Made by a program: the position numbers and the translations under genes
The notes under the pieces: generated by a model
Told to the model about the DNA's origin: nothing
Database searches by the model: none
The model's input: only the letters and a program-made list of their open reading frames with translations
Shown: piece after piece, positions 1 to 11,900 of the stretch
Numbering within the stretch: position 1 is the stretch's first letter
Layout of the letters: each line of letters opens with the position of its first letter
Origin: Bimastos eiseni
Lineage: Eukaryota; Annelida; Clitellata; Crassiclitellata; Lumbricidae
Length of the DNA: 64,000 nt
NCBI GenBank assembly: GCA_959347315.1
Contig: OY365811.1
Location: 27,898,145-27,962,144, forward strand
Reading direction: 5' to 3'

Positions 1-1369
1 AATTTAATTACGAATTTCATATGTTAAAAAAGATTAAAAAATCCTACATTTAATTCTAGTTTTATTTAACGAAAATATTACTGTTCAAGATATCTTGATG
101 AATGGAGATCCATGTATTCTTTATGTCACCTCTGCAACAATTGCAATATACAACCTTCAAATGCCTTGCTCTGCAAGTTGTGTGTCAAGTATCATGTCAC
201 AATGAGCTAATGCTCTACAGCTTTTTCACATTTTGGATCAAAATCCTTGACCCTGTTAGATTTAATATAAGAAACATGTTATTCCAAGCAGTCGAGATAA
301 GCAAATATGTCAACAATATCACCTTGAAGTCACCTGTAAGTAGTATGTCCCATTGTCCCTTTAGTTTCAATATCTAATACCTATCAGCACACCACTACAA
401 AGGATTCAACTGTAACTTAAGCAGCTCTTGTACATGGTGTTTGATAAAGGCTTTAATCTAACACAACAGACGCTCGGTATAATTATCAAATCAATCAAAT
501 CAGGTAATCCAGTCTCTCAACCCAATCAATCAAACATTCCATCCAACCAACCAATGTATCTCCTTCAGGCTTGAATAAATCCCTCATAGGAGATGGGTTA
601 GCCACACGGATCCTTCTTGTCCACTTGACTTGATTGAGCTGCATTGGTTTCAAGTCAATTTAAGGACTTACTCATCATTTAAAGGTTAAATTTTATATTG
701 CAATTATCCTAATTAGGGCCTATATCATAGTTAATTCAGTTTAGTTTGAATTAACACTTCAATGAGCGCATTGACTTTAAAAGTGTTGCCGTGACCAAAA
801 CAAGTCACATAAAACTGAACCCTTTAATGATAAGCATGTACTAAAAGCGACTGTAAACCAATGCAGCTAATCATTAAAGTGGTAAGACATTTGCACCAAA
901 AACCATGCAAAAATGAAAGCATAAATTCATTCACAAAAAGAGTTTTTGTGCAAAACATACATATAAAAATGGCATCTTCAAACAGAGCAAATATCACTGA
1001 AAATTAGAAACTCTCACAGTAGCAGCTGAGCAATCATTTACATCAACATGGTCATGACCTGATTACATATATTACTGCAAACCAGCGACCCAAAGACACC
1101 CAGGCCATGTTCTAAATATACAGGCCATGACTTAACATTCTTCTTCCAAACAGAATATGCAAATTACTGTAAACTGACCCATAAATGACCAGGTCTTCAC
1201 CTAAATATCCAAGTCACGAATTAAATATATAAATTACTGCCATTTGCCCATAAATGACCAGGTCGACAAAAATATCTAGGTCAAGACCAATTACTGCTAC
1301 CTCTGAGAACAACATTTGATCAACTCACAAAACAAATAAAAAGTAATAAATTTTGATCAGTATGCTATC
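1..1369. other. Non-coding sequence downstream of LARP6
   Basis: AT-rich sequence with no supported exon. The short open frames here lack homology, splice context and codon bias. It lies beyond the proposed 3' end of LARP6. Confidence 0.5.
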
Positions 1370-1375
1370 TTTATT
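1370..1375 (-). promoter_or_regulatory. Candidate LARP6 polyadenylation signal
   Basis: The minus strand reads AATAAA here, about 1.1 kb after the LARP6 stop codon. AATAAA-like strings are common in this AT-rich DNA, so this is only one candidate for the 3' end. Confidence 0.35.
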
Positions 1376-2488
1376 GAATAAACAACTGTGTTAGATCAGG
1401 ACAATTGTATAGCACCTTTACTGATTTACTTATTTACAGCCTCCTCCCATGAAGTTAGACAGGACCACAGCAGCAGAACCTTATTGACCCCTGGATCAAT
1501 TTGTGTAACTGGTAAAATAATTTAAAACAATTCTGTAATGCTGAAATTTACAGTCCCTGTACAGAAGGAAAATTTACAGATTTTTACATAGGGAGTTCAT
1601 TTTGAATGTCTAGATTATCAAAATATTGGGGATCAAAACGACCAGTGCTTAAATTTGTTTGAGACCTCTACTGCACCTGTGCCCCAGCTGTAATTGGTTC
1701 ACTGACCATACACTGTCAATCGGAAGATGATAGGGAGATGACTGGCCGCCTCTTCCCATATGCCAAGGCTAAGAAAATGAAGTACTAAACTTATACTCCA
1801 TACCCATATAGCTACCTCTTGGGCTAGCTTATTCTTCTTGTTACATAGATTTACAAATTCAACATTGAAATATCTGCCAAAGTAAGCTAGGTAGTAAGTA
1901 GTCAAAAACACCAGCACTGCAGTCGACATGCATGGAACTGAGCACGTCTTCTGGAACTATATCAACAACCTGTGCTGCCAAATGGAACGGATTTCTTTCT
2001 AAGCCAGTCCTGTGGTTTGAGTGACTTCCTTTAACCATGGAGCCATTTCCTCTTTGACCATAATCAATTGTACTATTCCTTAATAACTGGAACCATTGCC
2101 ATAATCAATTCAACTATTTCCTATGTACTGGAACCACATACATAATCACTAGGACCATTCCTCTACCCAAAAACAAACCCATCACAACAAGATATCAGTC
2201 GACTCTACTGTTAATTTGATACCATAATTTGAAAATGACAAAAATCTCAACTTACACAATATCCAAACGTCCAACTATTTCAGACCTCCACAATATTTAG
2301 ATGTCACGATATTTGAAGACCAAAATATTCAGATGCCAATTTACTGAGGACTTTAATTTTTCCCTTCTCTGCCACATCAGAATGAAGCAGATACATCCAA
2401 CGTAAGACGATACTCAGTTGTAGGGAAAAAACAAGTTGGATGATTGTCGACGTCCAGAGCAGCTTTTCATACAAACAGAAATGGTTGA

Positions 2489-2494
2489 TTACAC
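2489..2494 (-). CDS. LARP6: LARP6 coding exon 2 (last residue and stop)
   Basis: On the minus strand a good acceptor (pyrimidine tract then CAG) is followed directly by GTG TAA. Exon 1 ends in phase 0, so the splice adds Val and the stop, giving 484 aa, close to the usual LARP6 length (about 490). The 3' UTR would continue from 2488 downward. The acceptor is inferred from motif and phase; a transcript would settle it. Confidence 0.65.
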   Translation of the reverse strand: M

Positions 2495-3787
2495 CTGAAA
2501 GGAAATGATTAAAGAGTGAGAATAGTTTGTCTAAGATCGTTTATATATATTCTGTACTTCGCATATCTAAATGTCAGTGTTTTTGAGCATCTGTGATGGA
2601 TAATAAACTATGCTGCACAGCAACCATTGTGCTAACAATGGACAGACACAAATAAAATGAAGATTATTTCTCAAGTCTTTGCATTTGTGTTGTTAATTCC
2701 AATAGCTATCAATATGTGCATAATTTATGAAAAGATAGACAAAATGGAAAATTTGACATACTACAGAGTGCAAAATCATTTTTCCACAAGTTTTAACTAT
2801 CAAATTGCATTCACCATGCGACTGATGATGTGCTCAGCTAGAGTCTGGAATTAACAAGACGGCAGTCACTTGAAAAGATGTGATTTGTGCACTTTTTTTG
2901 TCTAATGGTTTTGCATCAGAAATCAAGTCTAAACTTCATAACATCACAGACAATCAACTACTTTGGACGGTTAAATGGATTAAGAGACACTCATCATAAA
3001 ATTATATTGAAATGAGATTTGGAAATATAAATTAATTCAAATTGACAGCTTTTGGACCTCGAGTAAAATGACTACTGAATGAATGGATATTGCTGAGCAT
3101 TTGTCCCCAAATCAGTCACATGTGCATGGGCAGCTTTATGGTGCCTTTAAAAATCTCAAAGGAACAATGACATGGTTTAAAAGGGGAAACTTGTAAGACA
3201 AACAGATGCTTCCTGACAGATTTTTCATGTAACAGGAGGTACTGTCACTACTAGAGAGAACAAGGAAGCTTGGAAAACATACTAATATGCTAATTGCAAA
3301 CATAATTGTGAACTCCAGATTTCTAAAGCTAGTATGCATGACTGTTTGTAAAAGCTTTCATATGCCACCTTCTATGACCTCTAAAGACACAGCGAACATG
3401 GATGACTAACTAACAGGGGTGTATCAGAAGACAATGAAACTTAGGCTCAGTACATAAGTTGATATTGAATATACAACTAAATTACTGCTAAATAACCTTC
3501 ATTCATTGATATAAATAGCAAACATGGTGCACGGTGCCAACAATGGACAGATTAAAATAAAAATTCTATATGTCAAAATCATTTAATTGCTGATAAAAAG
3601 GCTTCAAACACTCCACTGAGCATATACTTTCAGCATGTCTTACTGTCACATTCATTTAGATAAAATTTAATAGATGCAGAATTCATAGAAGTACTTAAAA
3701 GATTCTATATTAAATATCCTGATAAGTACACATACATGCATACACTAATTCTAGAGAAAACTTTTTTGAGGTTAAAAATTCTGTCAC
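2495..3787 (-). other. LARP6 intron
   Basis: Donor CAG|GTGACA at 3788/3787 and acceptor TTTCAG at 2495 on the minus strand. No coding or repeat feature was recognised inside this 1.3-kb intron. Confidence 0.6.
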
Positions 3788-5236
3788 CTGTTTATCTGTG
3801 CGAGTCAGTTGAAATCCTCGAGAGCCGTCAGGTCCCTTGGGTTGTCTCATCATGCCAAACGGATCAGTGCATTTCATACCATCTGCGCCGTTACCTTCCC
3901 CAGCCTTCCTCAACATCCTGGGGCTTGTACCAGGGCTATTCCCAGTCAATGAGCTCTCTTCCTGGGCCTTCAGACGCCTCTGGACCCAGGGACTTTGTGA
4001 TGGGCTTTCGTGGCCTCCCCTAGATCGATTGTCTGGGTTAGTTGAGGGGTTGAGATCGGCTGCAAGAGGTGATGGACCATGGCCACTTCGGCGTCTTAGG
4101 CTTGTGGGGCTGGCCCGTGGACTCGACCTTGGACTGGATCGAGGGCTTGAATGGGGGGTTGAGCGCGGCGATCCACCAGGGCTCAGTCGATTTGGGTCAG
4201 GTATCAGGGCCAGGGAGGTACGACCTGTGACCCCCACATTTTCATCACGTTTTGGCAGCTTCTTATAATCATCTCTTGGTCGATTATTGTCACCCTGCGA
4301 TCCTTCATCGCTGGATGTCTTCTTTCCACAAGGGGACACTTTTCCTGACCTTTTCTCTTCCTTCAAAATCTTCTTTGGAGGAGGAGCAAGCAGAATGACC
4401 TTCATGGCTTTTCGTATTTCTCCGTTTCCACCTTCATTTATCTTTTCAGATGCAGCCTTCGCTGACTCGTGCTTTTCATACTCAATGAGTGCACAGACTG
4501 AATTTCCGACATCTGGATGTTTGGCAAGATGCTTCTTCACATCCTGGGGAACAGGTTTTCCCGGTCGGAGAACCCGGATCAGTGCAATCTCACCAAATTT
4601 CGAAAACTGTTCTGCGACGTCCTCCACTGTTGGATTTTCAAAAGGCATATTAAATGCAACAATTGTTCGTGATGGTGTTGTTTCATCATAATCAGGTAGC
4701 GACTCCTTTCGCCTGACCTTTGTTCCCTCGTCATTGACCTCCAATTTTTCTGAACCATGCAGACAGTGTGCCACAACACGGTAGTCCTTTGTGAGTGACT
4801 TCACCTTACGAAACGAGGTCACCAGCTTGAGGCTGACGTAGCCAAGTTTGTTTCGGCGGACGTGCTTCAGCATGAAAGCGTCGTGGATGATGTTTTCGTT
4901 CGAAAAATAGAACTCCACCTGGTCAACAATTCGCTTTTTGAGTTCGTCAGATGGAATCTCGAAATCGGGTTCTGTCTTCGCCATCTGCGTTCCATCTTGA
5001 TCCGACGCCTCCCCACTCAGGGCACACTCGTCATCAGTACCGTATACGGATGAACTGGCTGATCCAGAACTATAGCCGCTGAAAACATCAACCGTTGCGT
5101 CATCTTTCAATTCCTCCACTCGAAGAAACGGTGCTACGATCTTTCCGTCGACCGAGATCGTTGGAGTCGGCCCAAATCGTTCTTCCTTGATTTCCCTCTC
5201 ATCCAACCCTTCAGCCAAGTCAGTAACCTCGCCCAT
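3788..5236 (-). CDS. LARP6: La-related protein 6, main coding exon
   Basis: RNA-binding protein of the LARP6 (Acheron) family, which in vertebrates binds mRNA stem-loops such as the collagen 5' stem-loop. The 483 residues in this exon show, in order: an acidic and Ser-rich N-terminus; a La motif at about 95-178 with the typical VDQVEFYFSNENI signature; an RRM-like domain at about 188-285 starting TIVAFNMPFE; a basic stretch; an Arg/Ser/Pro repeat region with repeated SPRSSPR at about 350-400; and a C-terminal SUZ-C motif around RQPKGPDGSRGF. The start is the first ATG after an in-frame stop two codons upstream. The open frame runs past 3788, but a donor (CAG|GTGACA) right after the SUZ-C motif marks the real exon end. 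Paralogues such as LARP6B are possible, but family membership is clear. Confidence 0.95.
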
Positions 5237-6200
5237 CGTCTAGTCTAGACTGTCAGCAACTTGGTCAACAGTCAAAATTAAACGGCTGCGAATCCTGACA
5301 ATTATAAGGCGCCCAGGGAAAAGATGCGGAATTCTTAAGGAAATCGCGGGCAGACTCTCAACCCGTCCCTCACAATTACATAAACAATTAAACAACGGAC
5401 AGGAAAACAATAACAGGAAGTGCGACCAACGAGGGAGTGCGACTTGACAACGTCTTATATTTTTGGAGCTTTATAATGCGCTGCTCTAATCAGCAATATA
5501 ATCAATGCTTTTCTGTAAACAAACAGATTAACTTGTCTTGATCAAATTTGCCTATTCAATTCAATTTATATATCACTCCTTAAACGCATAGATTAATTTA
5601 ATACTATTTATTAGAGCGAGTCCTAAATAGCGCGCATAATCGTTGTCATCGTCAACTCTAATAAGTAAATTTCTCAACACGAACTAAACGAGCAGGTCAA
5701 CATTGATATGTATTAATACAACAATTCACGAGCACTAAGTCAGTGAGTAGGCCTAACCGCAAACATATTTAATTATGCGATTCAAGGCTATGTTTATTTC
5801 CAACTAATTTAAATAATTTAGTCGAGCGATAACTGAACCTGAACGTGAGCTTCAGATTGTCAATAATAATTATAAGAAAGAGAAATTATGACGATGTTAT
5901 TTGTTTAAGTTACTAACCTACATTGCGCAATTTGAGCGTGCGTCTGTAATAATAGGCCTACCCTGATGTAGATCAGAAAGTTTTCAGTGACTTTCGTTTA
6001 TCATTCAGCAAAAAACGTCAATTTTGTAGGTGCTGTAGAAGTTTCAACTTTGAGATTACGACAACAGAAGTGATATTGGGTATCCCACAATATTCGGGTC
6101 CTTGAGTGGCTTGTAAGGGAATCAGCGGGCCGTTGAGTAATGATGAACACACTGGGACGCAGAGCAGAAAAACCGAGTTCGAGACCCATATATAATTATA
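5237..6200. other. LARP6 upstream region
   Basis: This should hold the LARP6 5' UTR and promoter, but no core-promoter motif stands out. The rest is AT-rich spacer with three copies of the AGGCCTA motif. Confidence 0.4.
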
Positions 6201-6211
6201 TCCTCTGTAAG

Positions 6212-6645
6212 TTAGGTTGACTTCCTTTCTTCTAGGTGTCTGCCTCTCGCCCATGGGATTAATGTGGCGCCATCTGGTCTCATGCCATCGGTGCGGATCA
6301 GTCCCGATGGTTCTCTTGAGCTCGGAATGCCCGCTTTCAAGAGAGCTCTCCAGATTATTTCATTTATGGCAGAGTGTCGTGCTTCTCTTCCCATTGATCT
6401 TCTGCAGACCAGACCGTGATGTCCACCTGGATCGACGCTCTCCCCGCATTGACATGGATGCGGTGCACAGAGCACTAGTCCTAGGCGAAGTTCTGCCGCA
6501 ACCCTGACCGCCTCATTGTTTAATCCCAACCCGCAGGAAGCCAAAGGGATTAGTCCATAGCCAGTCTCCGGCGTGCGGGGCAGATAATGCTCGCATTCTG
6601 GCTTGACTAAGTGGGTTGTCGCATCCGGACCAGACTTATTATATC
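6212..6645 (-). mobile_element. LINE remnant, C-terminal ORF2 region
   Basis: Minus-strand open frame with a C..C..H..C-type segment (CQCGESVDPGGHHGLVC) followed by the R..RH..N..I.RAL..AGIPS..EP.GL.R.DG.RPDG.T..PW pattern. This pattern is common at the C-terminus of non-LTR retrotransposon polyproteins in marine invertebrates. Related sequence continues up to about 6640 in a shifted frame. It is a fragment with no RT core. Confidence 0.75.
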
Positions 6646-6724
6646 ACTATTATTACTATTAAATTGAAATGGTTTTGTAATGATGCTACTCACAGAAAGG
6701 CTATATCATGTAGGCCTATGGCTT

Positions 6725-7212
6725 CCTCCAATACACTCATACTCCCTAACCTCCCTTATTCTAATCCTCCCTGACTCCAATACTCTCATCAGTGAATCAT
6801 CACCCCTAAAAACTCCAATACTCTCACTCACACTCTTCATAACCGCTCACTACTCTCACCCTCCATAATCTCAAATATTCTCATCCTCTACAGCCTCTAA
6901 TAGATCTCACCCTCTTTTTCCTCCAATACTCTCACGTACCCTCCCTAACCTCCAATACTCTCCTCCTCCCTTACCTCCAAAATTCTCACCCTCCTTTACC
7001 TCCAATACTCTCACCCTCCCTTACCTTCAATTCTCTTACCCTCCCTTACCTCCAAAACTCTCATCCTCCCTTACCTCCAATTCTCTCACTCTCCCCTTAC
7101 CTATAATACTCTCACCCTCACTTACCCCCAATACTCTCAAGGTCTCGCCCTCCCTTGCCTTCAATACTCTCACCCTCCCTTACCCCTTTACCTCCAATTC
7201 TCTCACCCTCCT
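6725..7212. repeat. 25-bp minisatellite, CTCCCTTACCTCCAATACTCTCAC-like
   Basis: Degenerate tandem array of CTCCCTTACCTCCAATACTC plus TCAC-type units with a period of 25 bp in its best-preserved part. Units vary at AAT/AAA and CCC/TCC. Strong pyrimidine strand bias. Confidence 0.85.
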
Positions 7213-8785
7213 GTGTTCACTAAGCCAATGTGATTCAATCTGATTTAATATGATCTGATCTCATTCATTCTATTCCATTTAATCATAATACGATGTTTGT
7301 AACGCAGGCCTGTTAACATGATGTGTAGGCCGATCTGACGAGGTTATCAAAACGCCTTCGCACTATTTACCACTAGATGGCCTACCATTGCTATTGGTTC
7401 CGCTACTGATTTGTCATTCCAGAATCTCGCCGTCCGACGGTGATATTTACTCCTCAATCAGAGATCGCGCCACCTAGCGTCGTCATCTGCACCTCCACGC
7501 ACTAAGCAGTACTCAGTCATCATTGGATGTGGATGATTATGTCATATGAACTCTGTCATCTAGAATATCTATGGAAGATGAAAGTGAAGAACTAGGGTTG
7601 TTCTGTGGACTAATATTATAGCTGTGGAAAGTTAGTTTAGAATTGATGCACTTAATAAGACGCAACGTATGTATTATATCATCTGATCTGATCTAAGTCT
7701 TATGCAACATGATTGGAGCTAGGCCCTACCTGTTCTATTCTGTGTTTGTACTCTACTCCACTCCACTCTAGTTTACCCTACCCTAAGCCAGGAGCCTTAT
7801 CCCTCCGACGCGACGTCTACTCTTCCAACGCCCACGTCTACAATGGATCTATCATCTACTTCACTTTACTCTAGAACATTAAATTATTTGGTGTATGCAT
7901 GTACACTGTAGGCCTACACACACATACATGTGCAGTGTATAGGCCTATGCGCGTTCATTTATACACATGTATGTATAGACCCGTTCATATTTCTACATGC
8001 ATACATGTAAATTAGATTCATTCATTCGTTCATTTCGAGAATCTAAAGTAGCGCGTCTTCAATGGATCAATTCAGAGGTGGTACCGTCTTCGTCCCAGTG
8101 CATTATATATAGCCTACGATAATACAGATTGAACTTCAGTAACCAGTGAGACGTAATAATGTCGGTGCTGGTCAGCAGTCGCATCTCTTTCCAGGGCGTC
8201 CAGATAGGGGGTCTGGAGGCAAATGTCTACAATTTCAGGTAGGGTGGGCATTTTTACGTCTTAGGGGGATATCTTGCCTTCCTGGCACTTGGAATCAGAG
8301 GTGTGCCTGCAACGCTCAGAGGGGAGTTGACGCCCCTGTCTCTTTCGAGAGTCCGTTCCAAAGGCCTAATAATTATGTCAACGAGTACACAACGGTACAT
8401 ATATAGGTGTATACACAGGCCCTACGTGTAGCCTAATTGTGTATATTTTCTATACCATAAAAAATAATGAACTCAATGAATTTCCTTAGCTGCAATGCTT
8501 GCATACTGGAAAGGCTATCTTATGGCAGTGGAGTTGTGTGTGTAATAAGTTTATTTAACGACGCATCCATGACAAGCCTAGGATGATATGCGTGTCAGTG
8601 GAGTTACAGTCCTGTCCTGTCTGATATTCTTCTGCAGTCTCAATCTCGTCGTGACCCTGTAGGCCTATCGTAGCCGGTGCTAACCGGTCGGTTAAGATAG
8701 AGGGCGCTTCTTCAGAGGAGGAAGTTCTCTTTGGGTGACAGAAGAGACGAACGGAAGGAAGAAGGCATACGAGTCAATAGAGGAG
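7213..8785. other. Spacer and probable 5' UTR of SLC22-like gene A
   Basis: No conserved coding segment recognised. Several TAGGCCTA copies occur at about 7907, 7938 and 8657. The last part before the ATG at 8786 must include 5' UTR, but no upstream splice acceptor or promoter could be fixed. Confidence 0.35.
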
Positions 8786-8912
8786 ATGGATGTCGACGAA
8801 GCTCTCCTTAGGATCGGAACATTCAACCGATGGAGAATTATCACCTATTCCATGATCTGTATCAGCGTCACATTCTCCGGATGTTGGCATATGATGTCTA
8901 TCGTATTTACAG
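8786..8912 (+). CDS. Gene A exon 1: N-terminus and TM1
   Basis: Begins at the first in-frame ATG; an open frame extends upstream to GTG at 8735, but no ATG lies between the upstream stop and 8786. Encodes [16 protein letters not shown], the typical SLC22 N-terminal helix, then TM1. Ends in phase 1 at ACAG|GTCAGT, and the donor itself is the first unit of a (GTCA)n array. Confidence 0.9.
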
Positions 8913-11900
8913 GTCAGTCAGTCGATCAGTCTGTCAGTCAGTCAGTCAGTCAATCAGTCAGTAAGTAAGTAAATCAATCAGTCAGTAAGTAAGTAAATCA
9001 ATCAGTCAGTCAGTCACAATCAGTCAGTCATTAGGTCAGTCAGTCAGCTCAGTCATTAGGTCGGTCACTCTGTCAGTCAGTCAGTCAATCGGCCAGTAAG
9101 TAGGTCAGTGAGTGAGTCACAGTCAGTCAGTCAGTCAGTCAGCCAGTAAGTAAGTAAGTCAATGAGTCAGTCAGTCAGTCGGTCGGTCAGTCAGTCAGTC
9201 ACAGTCAGTCAGTCACAGTCAGTCAGTCACTTAGTCAGTCATTCAGTCATTTGGTCAGTCAGTCAGTCAGTCACAGTAAGTCAGTAAGTCAGCAAGTCGG
9301 TCAATCAGTCATTAAGTCAGTCAGTCAGTCACAGTAAGTCAGCAAGTCGGTCAATCAGTCATTAAGTCAGTCAGTCAGTCGCTCAGTAAGTCGGTCACTC
9401 TGTCAGTCAGTCAGTCGGTCACTAAGTCATAGTCGGGTCAGTGAGTAAGTCAGTCAGCCAGTCATTCATTCAATCGGTCAGCCAGCCAGCAAGTCACATT
9501 CGCTCGCTCACTCACTCACTCACTCACTCGCTCAACCGCTTACTCGCTCATTCATTTACTCGCCAACCAACTCACCCAAACTCACTCACATATTTACTTA
9601 GTCCTAATTTATTGCGTAATCAATCACTTAATCATTTTATCACTAACTCGTTCGCTCTCTCGCTTGAAGGTTATTAAATTCGAACATGGAAAACAATACA
9701 GATGTCTTGGTACAGATGTACGTCCATATATTGAATGACTCACTCAGTCAGTCACTCGCTAAGTCAGTGACTGACTGACTCACTCGGTTAAGCAAGTCAC
9801 TCTCTAGGTCGTCTGTCACCTCACTGATTGCTCGCTCTGCCATGGGCTTACACTCAGCGATTGACTAAATTACTTATCAGATTAGATTTCTTACTTAGCT
9901 CTTATTATGGCTGTTGATAACGATGGTGATATAGATGCTGCTGATAATAGCGGTCATGGTCTTCATCATTATTTTCAAGTCGACGAATAGAAGACTTATA
10001 TGTGGCAGCTGACGCTTTGTCGATCCCTAGTTTAGTTCTTGACCGCGATAACTCCGTTTGTTTGGAACGTCCAATTACCACCGGAAACGCAGATAATGAT
10101 GGGATAGCATGTTCCAATTAATAAAGGCCATCCACGGATAACGTAGCAGAACCACACACTCACAAGCACACGCACGCAAGGACACACACACACACACACA
10201 CATAAATATACATATACATATTTCATCGTACGTATACTTATGTATGCGTGTATATCATTATGTATACAAAATGTATAGATAAATATAAACCACGAATTTA
10301 AGGCTGGATCTGTGGAATTGGCAATGTTGTCCTGTCAATCACCTTAAGGCACAGATTATAATATTTGGTGACACAATTTATCAGCGCCTCATGTACTCCG
10401 CTCTGCTGTCTGGCCTCTGCTCAACTCTGCTCAATGTACTTTGACCTTCTTGTTCCATGTCCTCTCCTCTTCTCAGTGTGTGTCATCCGCTCTTTGTTGG
10501 CCTCTGCTCCGCTCTGCACTGTCCTCTGCTTTTCTCCACTCTCTGTCCTCTGGTCTTCTCTGATATCTGTTCTCCGCTGTTCACTATTCTCTCTACCCGC
10601 TGCTATTCTCTGCTCTCTGTCCTCTACTCTTCTAAACTCGCTATCCCTTGCTTTTCCTTCTCTGTATCCTCTGCCCCAGAGATGCATGGTCTCGAGACAG
10701 TGTCTCGGTCTCGAGACGTCTCGAGACAGTTTTTTTGCGTCTCGGTCTCGTAAGTCTGCTGTCTCGGCCCTGGTCTCGGTCTCGAGGTAGTGTCTCGAAT
10801 TTTTAATAACTGTCTTGAAGTGAAAGTCTTGTTCTGTCTCGAACAAGCGGTCTCGATAAGTTTTGCGTTAACTGTCTTAAAATTTTGTGCTAGAAACTGA
10901 AACCGGAATTTACGAGAAACGGTAATTCTGTTAACGCGCGAGTCACATGATACTGAAATCAATTCAATTGTCTTAAAGTGGAAAAATGTCTGAGAGAGAA
11001 CCTGAAATTGTGACGTTTGTGTTTAAGCAATTTGAAGCTAGGCCTATTGACAAACAATAGCTAGACCCTATTGGCCATTAGTTTGTCATTGATGTAAAAC
11101 CACCATAACCGAAACGATCGAACAACTTGGAGTTTCTCCGGGTGAGTAAGGATATGCGGAAATTTATAATTTCGTTTGATTTTTGGTATCGAATTTGCTT
11201 GTATTAAATCGGCAAGAAGATTTCAGACGTGCTTTCTTGATACTATTAAGAAGATGGACTGAAGAAGACATATCGAAAAAGATAAAACTCGGTAATATAA
11301 AAACTGTTCTTGGGAATTGGTACAATATACATTATGATTAAGTTTCAAATTGAAATTACAAATGAACCTTATTTCCGAAAACTGATACATTAGTATTTTA
11401 CAGCCTTTTATATAGGATCACTTGTCTTTTACTGTCTCGAACTGTCTTGAACCTAGTGCCTCGGTCTCGGTCTCGGTACCTCGCTGTCTCGGTCTCGGCA
11501 TCTCACTGTCTCGGTCTCGTCTTGGTCTTGAAGTTTAAAGTCTTGCATACAACACTGCTCTGCCCTGCTTCGCTCTCTGCCCTCTGCTCCTATCTGTCCT
11601 CTGTTCCTATCTGTCCTCTGCTCTTATCTGTCCTCTGCTCCTATCTGTCCTCTGCTCCTATCTGTCCTCTGCTCCTATCTGTCCTCTGCTCCTATCTGTC
11701 CTCTGTTCCTATCTGTCCTCTGCTCTTATCTGTCCTCTGCTCCTATCTGTCCTCTGCTCCTATCTGTCCTCTGCTCCTATCTGTCCTCTGCTCCTATCTG
11801 TCCTCTGCTCCTATCTGTCCTCTGTTCCTATCTGTCCTCTGCTCTTATCTGTCCTCTGCTCCTATCTGTCCTCTGCTCCTATCTGTCCTCTGCTCCTATC

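Noticed and set aside
102..377. 91-codon open frame at the window start
   Set aside because: No recognisable domain and ordinary AT-rich composition; length is within chance expectation.
3736..4691. Plus-strand open frames opposite LARP6
   Set aside because: They mirror the Arg/Ser/Pro-rich and charged coding sequence of LARP6 on the other strand; no homology of their own.
8735..8785. N-terminal extension of gene A from GTG at 8735
   Set aside because: Animal genes rarely start at GTG, and gene B aligns from the ATG at 8786; the extension is treated as 5' UTR.
8913..9480. CRISPR-like repeated array
   Set aside because: GTCA tetranucleotide repeat without spacers, in a eukaryotic intron.
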